Positions 32,346 through 44,085 of a stretch of 64,000 nucleotides of DNA are shown piece after piece. The DNA is from Favolaschia claudopus. Its lineage: Eukaryota; Basidiomycota; Agaricomycetes; Agaricales; Mycenaceae. Made by a program: the position numbers and the translations under genes. The stretch is from contig JAWWNJ010000017.1 of the NCBI GenBank assembly GCA_037176885.1, forward strand, positions 62,001 to 126,000, written 5' to 3'. Under the pieces are notes generated by a model, which made no database searches, had not been told where the DNA came from, and was given only the letters and a program-made list of their open reading frames with translations. The first letter of the stretch is position 1. Each line of letters starts with the position of its first letter.

Positions 32346-32638
32346 TACCGTATAATTACGTTCAATTCGGATGTCCCGCGTCACGCACCCCCGTGTCGAT
32401 CCGAACTTTGCGTTTTGGTCCCGCGGTCACAATGGTCGTTGTCGAACGTCTTGTGCGTCACGGTGAGAAAAAAATGCGTCCAGATCGTGCAAAAAAGAGA
32501 AGATTTTGTGGTTTTGAAATTTTTTTCTTCGAAATTTTGCGCCTGGTCACGCAAAATTTTCCGTTTGTCGAGTTGTCGAATCGGTTCCACAGGGTCACGC
32601 GTCACACCCCCTGTCGAATTGAACGTAATTGTACGGTA
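32346..32638. mobile_element. TA-flanked MITE (Tc1/mariner-like), 289 bp
   Basis: The inverted ends are CCGTATAATTACGTTCAATT (from 32348) and the complement of CCGTACAATTACGTTCAATT (ending 32636), which is 22 bp in all with one mismatch. Each end is flanked by TA. A second, looser match follows inside (GTCACGC and CCCCC runs). A TA duplication and short AT-rich non-coding interior fit a Tc1/mariner-type MITE. It sits between the TNT gene and GPI13. Confidence 0.7.
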
Positions 32639-32884
32639 TTACTTGGAGGTTAGCTTGCAGGACAAGTTACGTAACTACATTGCGCTACAGAAAGCTCGAA
32701 TTTGAGCTCAGTAAGTCTGGAATGATCAAACCCTCGTGCACAGGACCTATCAATTACAACTCATCCGCTGGGTATGTTCTAAAATTTTCAACTCAAAAAA
32801 TCAACATGCCGAGTCACGCGGATCAAGAATCTGAATCGAAACACCGCCACTGATTTGACAACTCACCTTTTGCTTCCAACGTTC

Positions 32885-35800
32885 ATGGCTTTCTCGAAAG
32901 GGCTGGGTCTGTTATGTTTCGTTTTCATCATCCACCTGGCTGGAGTCTATCTCTTCACAAACGGTTTTCTCTTGACCCGCCTTTCGCTGCCAGATTTTAC
33001 TTCTTGCTCTGACGATTCCTGCACTTTGCGTCCAACACACCAACGCGCCATTCTACTCATCGTCGACGCACTCCGTTTTGACTTCATCTCACCAGACCCT
33101 CCCATACCAGCCTCTCCTTTTCATCATAATATCCTTACTCTCCCTCGCGAACTTACTGCGGCGAAACCTCGAAACTCCTTCTTATTCAATGCGTATTCTG
33201 ATCCGCCAACTGCCACTCTGCAGCGTATCAAAGCGTTGACCACTGGTTCACTGCCCACATTTGTCGATATCGGAAACAATTTTGGCGGTTCGTCTATTGC
33301 CGAAGACTCCATCATAAAGCAACTCGGAATCGCGGGTCGAAAGGTATATATTCGTCGCTTCACTGTATAACAAAAAATAACCAGCCATTTTGAGACCGCT
33401 TTCATGGGAGATGACACCTGGATGTCTGTGTTTCCTGACTCTTGGAATCAATCGTTCCCATACGACTCCTTCAACGTTGAGGATCTGCACACGGTTGACG
33501 AGGGTGTCATCGAACACCTCTTCCCGCTAATGCAGGAACCAACAAAACCGTTTGACTTTCTTATCGGTCACTTTCTCGGGGTGGATCATGTCGGTCATCG
33601 AGTAGGACCAGATCACCCGAGCATGAAGGATAAACTTCAACAAATGAATCGGGTTCTTACCCAAGTTGTCGAGCACCTCGACGACGACACGCTACTGGTC
33701 GTACTTGGCGACCACGGGATGGATCGTACTGGTGACCACGGTGGAGACGGGACTTTGGAGACGTCTTCAGCCCTGTGGGTTTACAGTAAAAGCACCGAAA
33801 TATCAATCGGCCCGTCCACGATACCTTCTGGTCTTCTTCAATTTACGACGTTCCCCAACTCCCCAAACTCCCATCGCCACATCCAACAAATCGATATCGT
33901 TCCCACACTCTCCCTCCTCCTCGGGCTGCCAATTCCTTTCAACAACCTAGGCACCGTCATCCCAGAATTGTTCTGGCGTGACGAGGACGGCATAGGTTTA
34001 TCAAAGGCATTGCAGATAAATGTCGAACAGGTCAAAAGTTACCTCCACGCTTATCGATCCAGCTCTTCCGGCGGAGAACTCGACGATGCCTGGGAGAAAC
34101 TCAACTCCGCATATATAGCCACCCAGGCGGAGACTCCACCAGTCGAGCAGCGGTTGATGATCATGTCGAACTATACCCGCGTTGCGCTCGCAGCGTGCAG
34201 ATCGATTTGGGCACAATTCAACCCGTTTTTGATGGGACTGGGATTGACGCTTCTTGCGCTCGGTATCGTGGCGACATGCGCAGCATATTCAGGGCTGGCC
34301 AATTCAGGAGACAATTGGGATGATTGGCTGGCTGCACAGTTGATGAACTACGTTCGTGGCGCGGCCGTCGGGTCCGTTTTGGGACTACTCGTGTATCTGG
34401 GACTGGGAGAATCAGGGTACCTCCCAGGCATGGATGCGTTGGATTGTATCCTATTCTTTAGCCCATTTGTCGCTTCCATCGCCATGATCGCCATTTCCCC
34501 GCCCCCATTGCTATCATCGCTCAAAAACACCCCAATCTCCCTCGTTCTCCACGCGCTTTCCTTCCTATCCAACTCTTTCACGTTTTGGGAAGACCACCTC
34601 GTCCCTTTCCTTCTCATATCCTCCATCACGCCATTTGCATTGAAGGGGTTTACGGCGCCGTCATCCCGACTTCGATGGCGCATTCTGGGGTTTGCTACGC
34701 TGTTCGCTGTTTGTGTGCGTCTCATCTCAACGAGCACGGTTTGCCGCGAAGAACAAGGAGCTTATTGCCACGTAACTTTCTACGCGTCTTCTTCGCTCCC
34801 CGAACCCCCGACACTGGTTTTATACTTTATCGTTCCATCTTGCCTTCTACTGCCTTTCGCCATTACCGCCTTTCTCAGAGTCTCCAAGTCGCATGTTGGA
34901 CTCGCAAAAATATTCCTGCCGGGAATCCTTATGCCCGGACTTCTAGCAGGGTCCGCTCACTGGCTGATGGAATGGGCTGACTCAACGGGCATCTTCGGAA
35001 ACGAGTGGACAGCCATCTTGCGCTCGACAAGAACGTGGTTCGTTCGTTCTTCATTCGCTTGGGTCATGGGAATCGGGGGCTTTGTGTGGTGGTCGATTCC
35101 TCTTTGTCTGGACATTACCGAGTCCTCTACTTCATCAGAGACGAAGCAGAAACGCCGCCAGGTCACGGTGATCGGATACGCCAACGCCTTTGGCTCGTCT
35201 TACCTCCTTTTCTACATGATCTTCTTTGCAGCCGTCTATATCACGACGCAACTCACAGGTCAACTCATCCTCGCATTTTCAGCTGTTGCACTCCTTGCCT
35301 ATCTTGAAGTCCTGGATAGTATCCGCGACGTACGTGCCATGGATGAAGCCTTATCAGCATCCCGACCCTCTGCTCTGCTCAAGGACGCTCCCCCACAACG
35401 CTCTCCGCCCCTTCGCTTCACCGATATCATTCCAGTGGCATTGCTCGGCCTTCACGCGTTCTATGGCACGGGCCATCAGTCAACCATCTCCTCCATTCAA
35501 TGGAAGAGCGCCTTCCTGTTGACACCTACGATGCAAATCACTTTGTCTGGCATTACGGTTGTGCTCAATTCTGTTGGGCCCGTTGCGCTGGCGGGTTTGG
35601 CTGTTCCATTGGTGGCACTCTGGAATCGTTCCCCTGCGGCAACCCAGGAACAGACGAAGCCCGTCAAAGTCGACACCCAGATACAAGGCGAGAGCATTTT
35701 GGCGTGCCTTGGCATGATGATATATTTTGCGACATTGCTCCTGGGCACAGCTGTGAGCGCAGCGATTCTACGGCGTCATTTGATGGTGTGGAAGGTTTTC

Positions 35801-35920
35801 GCGCCTAGATTTATGTTGGCTGTGGTCGAAGCGGTTGTCGTTGATGTCGGTTTATTGGTTGGGTTTGGTGTCGGCGTTCAGAGAGTGAGTGGTGCGGTGA
35901 GGGGGGTTTTCGGAAAGTAA
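32885..35920 (+). CDS. GPI13: GPI ethanolamine phosphate transferase 3 (PIG-O/GPI13)
   Basis: Two exons, 32885-33343 and 33395-35920, joined by a 51-nt intron that gives GRK-TAFMGDDTW and a protein of 994 aa. Residues 8-30 form the N-terminal membrane anchor. The lumenal alkaline-phosphatase-like domain shows HQRAILLIVDALRFDF (metal site with the nucleophile region, here D-A-L-R-F-D), TATLQRIKALTTGSLPTFVD (Thr nucleophile), FMGDDTWMSVFP, LGVDHVGHRVGPDHP and LLVVLGDHGMDRTGDHGGD (metal ligands). From about residue 430 the protein has some 12-14 membrane spans. GPI13 adds ethanolamine phosphate to the third mannose of the GPI anchor in the ER, the step needed before transfer to proteins. The length is usual for the family. 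The start codon gives a proper signal anchor; the ATG ten codons upstream does not improve it. Confidence 0.93.
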
Positions 35921-36129
35921 ATTAGAGTACATACTTGGTATACATGCGGATTCTGCGATATAGAAATTCCTTGACGCCTCAATATGGCCTTTGTTGTCCT
36001 CGTGTCTCTTCAAGTTGCTCACACCTTGTTTGTCGCTGGTTGGAATACCGAACACAGCCTTCGAGTCAGAGCTCAATTGATTGTCGAATTGATGCCATTG
36101 TCATTGCGACCTTGTTTCTTACCTTCATC

Positions 36130-37679
36130 ATGCCCAACCCTGTCGACGATTATCCTGCTGGAACTGGGGCAATCAAGCTACCCTTGGATGGCGCCTCCGA
36201 GACCCGCTCGAGGTCCAGCAAACTTCGGCGTGCAATTTGGCTCACAGTTCTCTATACCAGCATCGCGCTGATGTGTTGCTCTCCTCTGATATTGTCCTAC
36301 TACAAAAATCGATCTCTTCACAACAACGATGAGGCACCACTAATTAGTCCTGCAGAGGACTCACGGCTAGAGGTACGCTCGGCTTGACTCGTGTCCATTA
36401 GCTGAAGGTGGACCTCACTGCGTCTACTTCTTTAGCCATATCAGACGCCAGAGAATGCTCATTCATGCGCTGACTGGTCAGAGAACTCGCGGGACTGGCA
36501 TTCATTCGAACTACCCACGGATGCCCATCTGCTGTTCCTTCTTTCGCGCGGGCCTGGAATTCACGGGGAGGTCAACATAATAAAAACTTCTCAGTATTCC
36601 CGTGGTCCCATTGAGGTCAATATTACTGCGGAGTATGAGACTCATACAGACTTGCTGCGGACGAAATTATGCCGGATGGGATCCGCAACTGAGCATGGAA
36701 TTCTTCTTTGGGTTTGTGGCAGTATCTCGTTCCTGATACTCGTCCTCAACTAATGCAGGCTGACCCATATCATCCGCACGGTGCATCCATGCGAACTTCG
36801 GTCCGCTTTAATATAACCGTCGCTCTACCGACTGGTGTTCGCGATTATAAGGACATCACAACAGACCTAGCCCACTTTTCCCACCACGTCGGCGATTTCT
36901 TCGATATCTGGTCTCCAACATCGTTTGATGTCATCCGACTCAAATCTTCTAACGCTGAAATTAACCATGGTGTATGCTTTTAGCGTCATTCAGGGCCCCT
37001 GATAGATGCTGACGAGATTATCAGGCTCTCATAGGACGCGCAGGCTTTTTTGAAACGAGTAATTCTGATGTTCGAGGTTTCTTTGGTGGATTCGATTACG
37101 AAGTCAAGACAAGTAACGCTCAAATCCAAGCAACAGCGTTCATGTTCGGCGAGTCTGCTGGTTCCGAGTCTCGAGTAAAACTGCAGACATCCAACGGGCA
37201 AGCCAAATTTCTTGTTTGAACAGCGGTGTTATCTAATATCCTTCTCTACCAGGGAAATTGTCGCCGCTCTCGGCCTGACTTCCGACTTTTCCGACAGCGC
37301 ACTTCGTGCGGTTGTTGAAACCTCAAACGCTGCCATCACCCTGTCTAATCCCAGGCAGGGGATGATGCCTGATAATGTCAGCTTCTTCCTCGACGCTTCG
37401 ACGTCTAATGCTCCAGCACAACTTCATCTTTTCCCTGAGTACGAGGGGCCGTATGATCTCCAGACAACACAAGCTGCTGCTCGCGTAAAGGAGATTAGCG
37501 GGGCAGTTCCCGATCCAGCCGGCAAAGGACGCCACCGAACTGTAACGAAGACCGGTGATGGTTCCAGCCACGCACATGGCAAGGTGTATTGGAGTCACGA
37601 CGGCAACCCTCCCGAAGGCTTTGAGCGCGGTTACATAAAAATTACTACCTCTGTATCCCCTATTGAACTCCACATTTGA
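36130..37679 (+). CDS. Single-pass membrane protein with large extracellular domain
   Basis: The first exon starts MPNPVDDYPAGTGAIKLPLD (a 40-residue cytosolic part), followed by one membrane span (IWLTVLYTSIALMCCSPLIL). Then come several exons read in sequence: DWHSFELPTDAHLLFLLSRG, ...RTSVRFNITVALPTGVRDYK, LAHFSHHVGDFFDIWSPTSF, FFGGFDYEVKTSNAQIQATA, and a final long exon with ALRAVVETSNAAITLSNPRQ, YDLQTTQAAARVKEISGAVP and GYIKITTSVSPIELHI. The repeated TSNA.I..A/T pattern suggests a beta-solenoid-like ectodomain of the sort in basidiomycete DUF7330-type proteins. I am only moderately sure of that family name. The function is unknown. Exon borders between 36380 and 37250 are approximate. Confidence 0.6.
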
Positions 37680-37794
37680 ACTATTCGATGTTTTTTCGAA
37701 GTTGAACCTTAAGTTGAACTTGCTCGGCAATCGCCGAGTTAGGGTTGAAATGATGTCATCAACATTCGGCTTCTTTCACTCCACCAGTACCACT

Positions 37795-39879
37795 ATGAAT
37801 GACCCAGCGCTTGAAGACCCCATACAGGAGTCATACAAAAGGGCAGAACACAAGATCAAACGAACTCTCTCTGGTCATAGACAATCCCTCGACGCAGGAG
37901 ACGGAGTCCGAGCAGCTTTTCGGAAGGAACTGCAGCAGGACGAAGAAGAGGAGGAAGTCGGCTTTTTCCAACCCAAGTTCGCATAGCGATCAATTTATGT
38001 TTCAAGTTGTGCTAATATGTTTGTACAAGACGTTGGTGGTTTACTTCTACAGCGTTTCCACTTGTGGCCGGTACGTTTCGGTTTATCTCTCCTCCAAATA
38101 TATCCATCTCATATATCGCTCGAAAAGGGACCTTTGGACCTTTGGCCAACTTTTTCTCGATCTGTGCACTCTCACAGACCTGGAGACAATTAACCGAAGA
38201 TGGCAGTCGGATCCCTGACCCTAGATGGTTCGTCTCCCTTTTTTTATACTTGACGAATTCATAAACCGAATTGAAAATGAAGGCTGGACGCGGTTATGAG
38301 TGTCTCCTTAGCATGTTCCCTCATCGCGAACGCTGTCCTTTTGGCCAATTTTGGGCATGCTTTGCGCTACTCAATCGCGCAGCCTGTGACAATATGTCTT
38401 TGGTAAGTATTATTTGCTTTCGCCTCGGAGAGTTGCTCATGACATACTCTAGGTATCTTGCGGCCATACTAATAATTATACCTCTTGGTTTAACACACAA
38501 GACCCTCCACCTCTCACACGTGTCATATCAGTTCACTCAGGCATACTATTACGCTCTGATCTCCGGCTCGATATATATCATCTTGCCCAGTCTTCTTGTC
38601 GCAAATGCTGCTGGCGCTTACATCTTCGAGGCGTACCCACCATCGTTCGACGCGCTCACGGTTCCGCAGCGGACCTTGATGTTGCAGTCTATAATTTTCT
38701 TTATGTATCTGGCGGGAGGTGCAGCTGTATTCGCTCATGTTGAAGGCTGGAACTATCTGGACGGCGTCTACTGGGCGGATTACACACTCCTCACGATCGG
38801 CCTGGGCTCCGATTTCCCACCGCAAACGCACGCAGGCAAAGGTCTTCTCATCCCATTTGCTGTGGGTGGTATCACGTTGATTGGGCTTGTCATTGGGTCG
38901 ATTCGCGGTCTTGTACTTGAGCGCGGTCAGGTCAAGGTGGCTAGGCGAACAGTTGAGCAAGAGCGCCGGAAATGGATCGCCCGGATAGATGAGCCAGACA
39001 CGAGATGGAAAAAGGAGGAGTGGGAGATCATGCGCCGCATACAGAGCCGAGCTGCGACGATGAAAAAGTACACATCCCTTGGAAGTTCGCTGTTGGCTTT
39101 TTTGTTGCTTTGGTTCTTGGGCGCACTGGTCTTTTGGTTTTCTGAGGAAAGTGACCAAATTCAGATCAAGGATTCAATTTGGACTGACCTGCAAATAGAC
39201 CCCCCAAAATTGGACGTATTTTGGATCACTGTATTTCAGTTACTCATCCCTTCTCACCATTGGGTACGGCGACTTCCTCCCCCAATCTAATTCGGGCAAA
39301 CCTTTTTTCGTCGTCTGGTCGCTCATGGCGGTTCCGACGGTGACGATTTTGATCTCAAACTTTGGCGACGTTCTCGTCGACTGGATCCGAAATGGCTTGA
39401 TTCTTGGTATGATAGAACCAGCAGCGCTGCAAAAGCATTGGGGTTCGAGGACAAAGGCAAAACTGGCAGCAACTAGTGATATAGATGACGTTCAGCGGAT
39501 GGACTCTGACGTCGAACATCTGGGACATGCGGTGGAACATGCAGAGGAGGAACTCGGTCGTGAAAGCGGACTCTCGTCGCGCATTGCGAAGGAGATCAGT
39601 CGACTAGCTCAAGATGGAGCGAAAAATCCCAAAACGGAATATCCATGGGAGGATTGGGAGAGCTGGTTGACGCTCCTCGGCGAGCGTACCGACTCGGAGA
39701 GAGGGAGAAATCTTGATTCGTCGGGTGACAGCACTCGCAGCAAGGAGAAGCGTGGGGAATGGACATGGTTAGGCGACGAAGGGCCCCTTTTCAGTGGACT
39801 CAGCGAAACACAGTGGATTCTACGAAAACTCTGTGAACGGCTTGAAGAGGTTTTGAAGCAGGAACTCCCACGGCAATGA
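37795..39879 (+). CDS. TOK1-like two-pore outward-rectifier K+ channel
   Basis: Exons from the N-terminus: MNDPALEDPIQESYKRAEHK... with GFFQPK, then RWWFTSTAFPLVAG, TFGPLANFFSICALSQTWRQ, ACSLIANAVLLANFGHALRY, and a long exon with membrane spans ending in the first pore, LLTIGLGSDFPP (TIGLGSD). After the block SLLAFLLLWFLGALVFWFSE a second pore follows: YFSYSSLLTIGYGDFLP. The C-terminal tail (from 39325) is soluble and charged. Eight membrane spans and two P loops are diagnostic for the fungal TOK family at the plasma membrane, which sets membrane potential and K+ efflux. The link between the last span and pore 2 (39129-39240) does not keep frame with the best-looking intron (GTGACC...AAATAG, 48 nt), so either the donor is unusual (GTCTTT at 39129) or there is a frameshift. 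Confidence 0.82.
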
Positions 39880-40552
39880 CATGTACTCAAAAAATGCTTG
39901 TTCACTTTAGAAGCCGTCGAAGACTCGAATTGTAAAATTGGATACATAAGTAGATGATTTATTTCGCCGAGTCCGCCCGCATTTCGCCTGTCCATTCAAA
40001 GTGAATCATGCTGACCTGCAAAGCGTCTACGCAAGGTTGTGCTAGGTAAATTCTGCAATTAAATATGCAGCGGACACGAGAGCCTGATTTTGGGACCTCG
40101 GCGTTTGCCGGCAAGAGTTGATCTGATGACAGGACTGATGGGAAGCGATTAATATTCGTCCTGCCACCTCCCAATTCTTCCGTTCGTGAATTGTGTTCAG
40201 TGCATCCGCTCGCTTGCGGGACCCTTCATCTTGAGTCGAATAGCATCTGTCCGACCGCTGGACCTGTGCGTGGCGGGCCATATCTTGTCAGCCGGAAAAT
40301 TTTCATGAACTGTACGGTGGTCCGTGGGCACATCTTCTGGTGGATTCTCATCGAACGACGACCCATATTTATTGCGGCCGGATGTCTGCCCCTTGATAGT
40401 TGTTCTTGAACTGTGCCTCGTGGTATCCTCTTCCGGCAACATATTCTTCGACGTATGAAGAGAACCGCATGGAACTGTTCTGAGTTTTATCGGCGAAGCC
40501 CGTAGCTGGCCATATAAAAACAGGGAGGTTGAGTTGACTCTCTCCGCTCAAA
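39880..40552. other. Intergenic
   Basis: No gene seen between the channel and the peptidase. The right end holds the peptidase promoter. Confidence 0.5.
40513..40519 (+). promoter_or_regulatory. TATA box of the M28 peptidase gene
   Basis: TATAAAA lies 34 bases before the ATG at 40553. The position fits a TATA-driven promoter with a very short leader, as is common for secreted, strongly regulated fungal enzymes. Confidence 0.45.
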
Positions 40553-42282
40553 ATGCGATTTACTGCAGCTCTTCTTACGCTCGGGGTCTTGGTCTTGCAA
40601 GGTCAGAGCTTTTGCACTCTCTCAGTCTCTCTGTTCCAGCCCTCTTATCTCTGCCACAGGTGCTGCGCAGCTGACATCCTATGAAACCTTTTTGCAAGCG
40701 GCGACAGAGTGGCCACCGGGTCCTGGCGCCGTCCTTGTCCCCCAACAGCCCGACGCCGAGCTCACGGCAATGATGGCGCAAATCGATCCAGCCCGCATTC
40801 AAACTATCATCACCAAGCTCGTCTCCTTTGGCACCCGCAACACCATGTCGAGCCAGACCGATCCTACACGGGGAATTGGCGCGGCCCGCGACTGGATTGC
40901 TTCCCAGATGCAAACCTTCGCTGCCACTTCCGGCGGCCGTATGACCGTCTCAGTGAGATTTATTATAACCTCCCGCTTTTTATATCCTTGGTATTGATAG
41001 CGTTCGTGCTCAAAGGTACCTGGCTATCTTCAAACGCCAACCGGTAGTATCATCAAGAATACCATGATCAGCAATGTCGTTGCAACGCTCAAGGGCTCGT
41101 CGGACCCGAACCGTATTTACGTTGTGTCGGGGCACTATGATTCTCGAAACACCAACAATTCAGACTTCACAAACGACGCCCCTGGTGCAGACGACGATGG
41201 TTCGGGTGTCGCAGTGGCGATGGAGCTAGCGCGGGTCATGGCGACCCACAGGCCCGCCGCGACGATCATGTTTGCAGCAGTTGCAGGTCGGTCTTAAAGC
41301 AATCCCAGTCTATGCCTTGTTCTGACTGCCTCCAGGGGAGGAGCAAGGTCTCTTCGGATCCGCGTTCATGGCCGCCACCCTCAAGAATGCGAGCGCAAAT
41401 GTACAGGGGATGCTGAATGTAAAAGTCGTATCGCTCGCTCTATCAACAAAGCTGACCTCTTCCTGCAGAACGACATCGTTGGAAGCTCCACTGGAGACGA
41501 TGGAACGACAGATCCCTTCAATATACGAATGTTTGCGCAGGGCATCCCCTCGACGGAAACCTCGGCACAGATCAGCGACCGCGTCAGTATCGGCGCCGAG
41601 AACGATTCCCCCATTCGCCAGCTTGGACGTTTCGTCGTTGAGGTTGCTTCGAACGCCGTGACGCAGATGAATGGTAGGCTTTTCCCGCGACTGTGATGAT
41701 CATCCCCCGACGACTGCTTGCAGTGCAGATGATCTACCGCCCCGACCGCTTCCTCCGTGGCGGCGACCACGAGAGCTTCATTAAGAACGGGTACCCAGCA
41801 GTCCGCTTCACAGAACCGGCGGAGAATTTCGCCCATCAGCATCAGGCAAGCCTCATTCGCGTGCAGTCGAGCATGGGTATTGACCGTCCTTTACTGCCAC
41901 CTAGGACGTACGCGTCGTTAACGGGGTACAATTCGGCGACCTCCTGCAATTCTGCGATTTCGAGTTTAACGCCCGCGTCGCACGCGTGAATGGCGTCGCT
42001 CTGTGGTCGTTGGCGCAGGCGCCCGGGACGCCCAAAGGGCTGACACTGGACACAAGCGTCCTGACGAACAACTCCACGCTCAAATGGACGGGGGACCCGG
42101 CTGCGGCTGGGTATGAGGTTGTTTGGCGGGCGACCGAGGATGCGTTCTGGACGCATGTCATACCAGTCGGGAAGGTGATGTCGACGACGGTACTGTTGTC
42201 TAAGGATAATGCGCAGTTTGGTGTGCGAGCGGTGGGAGCGAATGGGTTCAAGAGTCCGGCTGCGTTCCCGTTCAGCGGATGA
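40553..42282 (+). CDS. Secreted M28 family zinc aminopeptidase
   Basis: About seven exons. The first encodes a signal peptide ([16 protein letters not shown], continued after an intron by [15 protein letters not shown]). The catalytic domain shows the M28 metal site in order: [10 protein letters not shown] (His), [18 protein letters not shown] (bridging Asp), AAVAG then [13 protein letters not shown] (catalytic Glu and ligand Glu), [18 protein letters not shown] (Asp), and [20 protein letters not shown] with ENFAHQHQ (His). A C-terminal beta-rich domain of about 100 residues ([20 protein letters not shown]) resembles a fibronectin type III fold and is common in such peptidases. It probably removes N-terminal residues from peptides outside the cell. 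Introns at about 40602-40661, 40950-41050, 41286-41335, 41418-41470, 41675-41730 and 41847-41907 are approximate. Confidence 0.87.
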
Positions 42283-43097
42283 TGGTCCGCTGTTGTATGT
42301 ATGTCTCTTCGTGTATTTTGTGGCTGACGACGAACAACAAATGTAAAATCATTTACGTCTATTGCGAACAGCGCAAGGATTGAGCTGGGATGAGACGAGG
42401 CAAGCAGTCAAGTAAGATTTTGGCCAGTGGCAACTTGAGCGAAAGGGGTCTCAAGCCGGCGTAGCTGGACTATTGCCTCGCACCCTGATTCCGCAGCGGA
42501 GAAGGTACAGTACGAATCATGAAAGGAGCAAGTAGGGTTTCCTTGCATGTCCAATCTAAACCAGATAATTTCCGCCGCAGAAGATGAAGCGCGCATCGCG
42601 AAAATTTCTGACCATATCGAAATTCACAACGAGCTGGCAGCAGAGATATGTTTGCACGTCGAAACGCGCGACTGAAGTCTCCGAGGTAGTCGAATATACC
42701 AGTGTATACTCTATCCGTCCATTTCCAACGCGTGTACACCTCCCTGTGGCTATCACTGGACCAATCTGGTGCCTGGCTTCAGGATCATCCAAAACCACTG
42801 CTGCGATCTGTGCTACCAGCAGGAACTCGCAGCTGAACGGACGTAGACTTGGAAACAGAACGGGTGTTTTGGATCATCCGACATCGTCAGGGATGAACTC
42901 CAGTGTCAAAGGCAGGACCGCGGAAGACACAAGCAAAAAAGCATGTTATTTGAGGTGCGGGGGCCAAGATTGTTTGTAGAGAGAGCGGGAAACAAAGAGA
43001 CGATGGAGGGTGGTACATTTAGACTGGTAGCTGTATATCGAGACAACAATAAACAATATCAGGGAGGAAGAGAGAGAAGGCCATGCATGGTTCGTGA
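42283..43097. other. Intergenic between convergent genes
   Basis: No gene seen in about 800 bp. It lies 3' of both the peptidase (+) and SUMO (-). Confidence 0.5.
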
Positions 43098-43758
43098 TCA
43101 TGGACGTCGCAGCCATACGCCTCCAACCTCTGTCAAGGCGAAGATGTTAGAGCGAAATACAAGACATAGGCACGATACGCACGCTCTACCATAACATCGA
43201 TTGTGTCTGCGAAGGTTGGCGGGGTTAGTGAGGCCACAAACTGAATCGCACCAGCCGTACCATTATCTTCCATGTCCAGCGATGCAGGCGTATCGTCATC
43301 GTTTATTCGCTCACCGTCGTAGAGAAACCTGAGTCGAAGGACGGGTATGAGTCACAATAAAATTACAAAGGACAAAAAAACGAGTAAAAATTGAGAATCT
43401 AATAAGCGAGACCTGCACACGGTGCTCGCTATGCCACTCGATCGACTGTAACGATAGAATATAGAAGAAACCGTGGAACGGTCGAGCACTCACCGGATAC
43501 TTCCAACATCTTTCCCGACTTTGCTGGCATACGCCCCTTGAAGCTTGCTCAGCTTCGTGCTCCGTTTGATCTTGAAGAAGACTTCCTCTCCGACAGAACT
43601 CACAACCTGCAGGAGAGTAAGGGTGAGCAAAGATTCTACCTCAAAAAACGACAAAACAAAGCAATTTGAGGGCGACAGACCTTGATATTTATGGTCGATT
43701 GGGGATCCTCAGTTTTGACCTCATCCTGCGGCGGGCCTTGCTGATCCTCCTCAGACAT
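43098..43758 (-). CDS. SMT3: Small ubiquitin-like modifier SUMO (Smt3)
   Basis: Five exons: 43681-43758, 43494-43606, 43261-43328, 43183-43206 and 43098-43129. They sum to 105 codons with every junction in frame, giving 104 aa. The disordered N-tail MSEEDQQGPPQDEVKTEDPQ is followed by the ubiquitin fold (STINIKVVSSVGEEVFFKIK, LSKLQGAYASKVGKDVGSIR, FLYDGERINDDDTPASLDME, DNDTIDVMVEQVGG). The di-glycine is residues 97-98. A six-residue tail, VWLRRP, follows and must be cut by an Ulp protease before conjugation. The protein is attached to lysines of nuclear and other targets. One exon is only 24 nt and the terminal coding part is 32 nt, which automated annotation may miss. Confidence 0.92.
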
Positions 43759-44085
43759 TATTGGCTTGTTTCGTTAAGAAAAAGGGACGATGCGATAGTC
43801 CAGAAAGGCTGTGGCAGCTGCTGTAGCGCTGCAATGGACAGAGGCGAGATGAAAGACAAAGTCAAGCGCCGACTCGGATGAACGCAAGGCGCCGCTTATG
43901 TAATCGGCTACAGCAAATGGCGAGAGAATAAAACGAACAAAGGAATGACGCACACAGTAAATTCATTATAGCCGACACGGCACTAAAAGCGTAGAATACA
44001 GAGAACTACATATATAGCTACAATACCTCCAGATAAAAAGTTCGAATGGATGAACGAAAGTCGTGTATGCAAGCATAGCCGAGTC
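43759..44085. other. Intergenic
   Basis: No gene. It is the upstream region of SUMO and 3' region of the next minus-strand gene. Confidence 0.5.
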
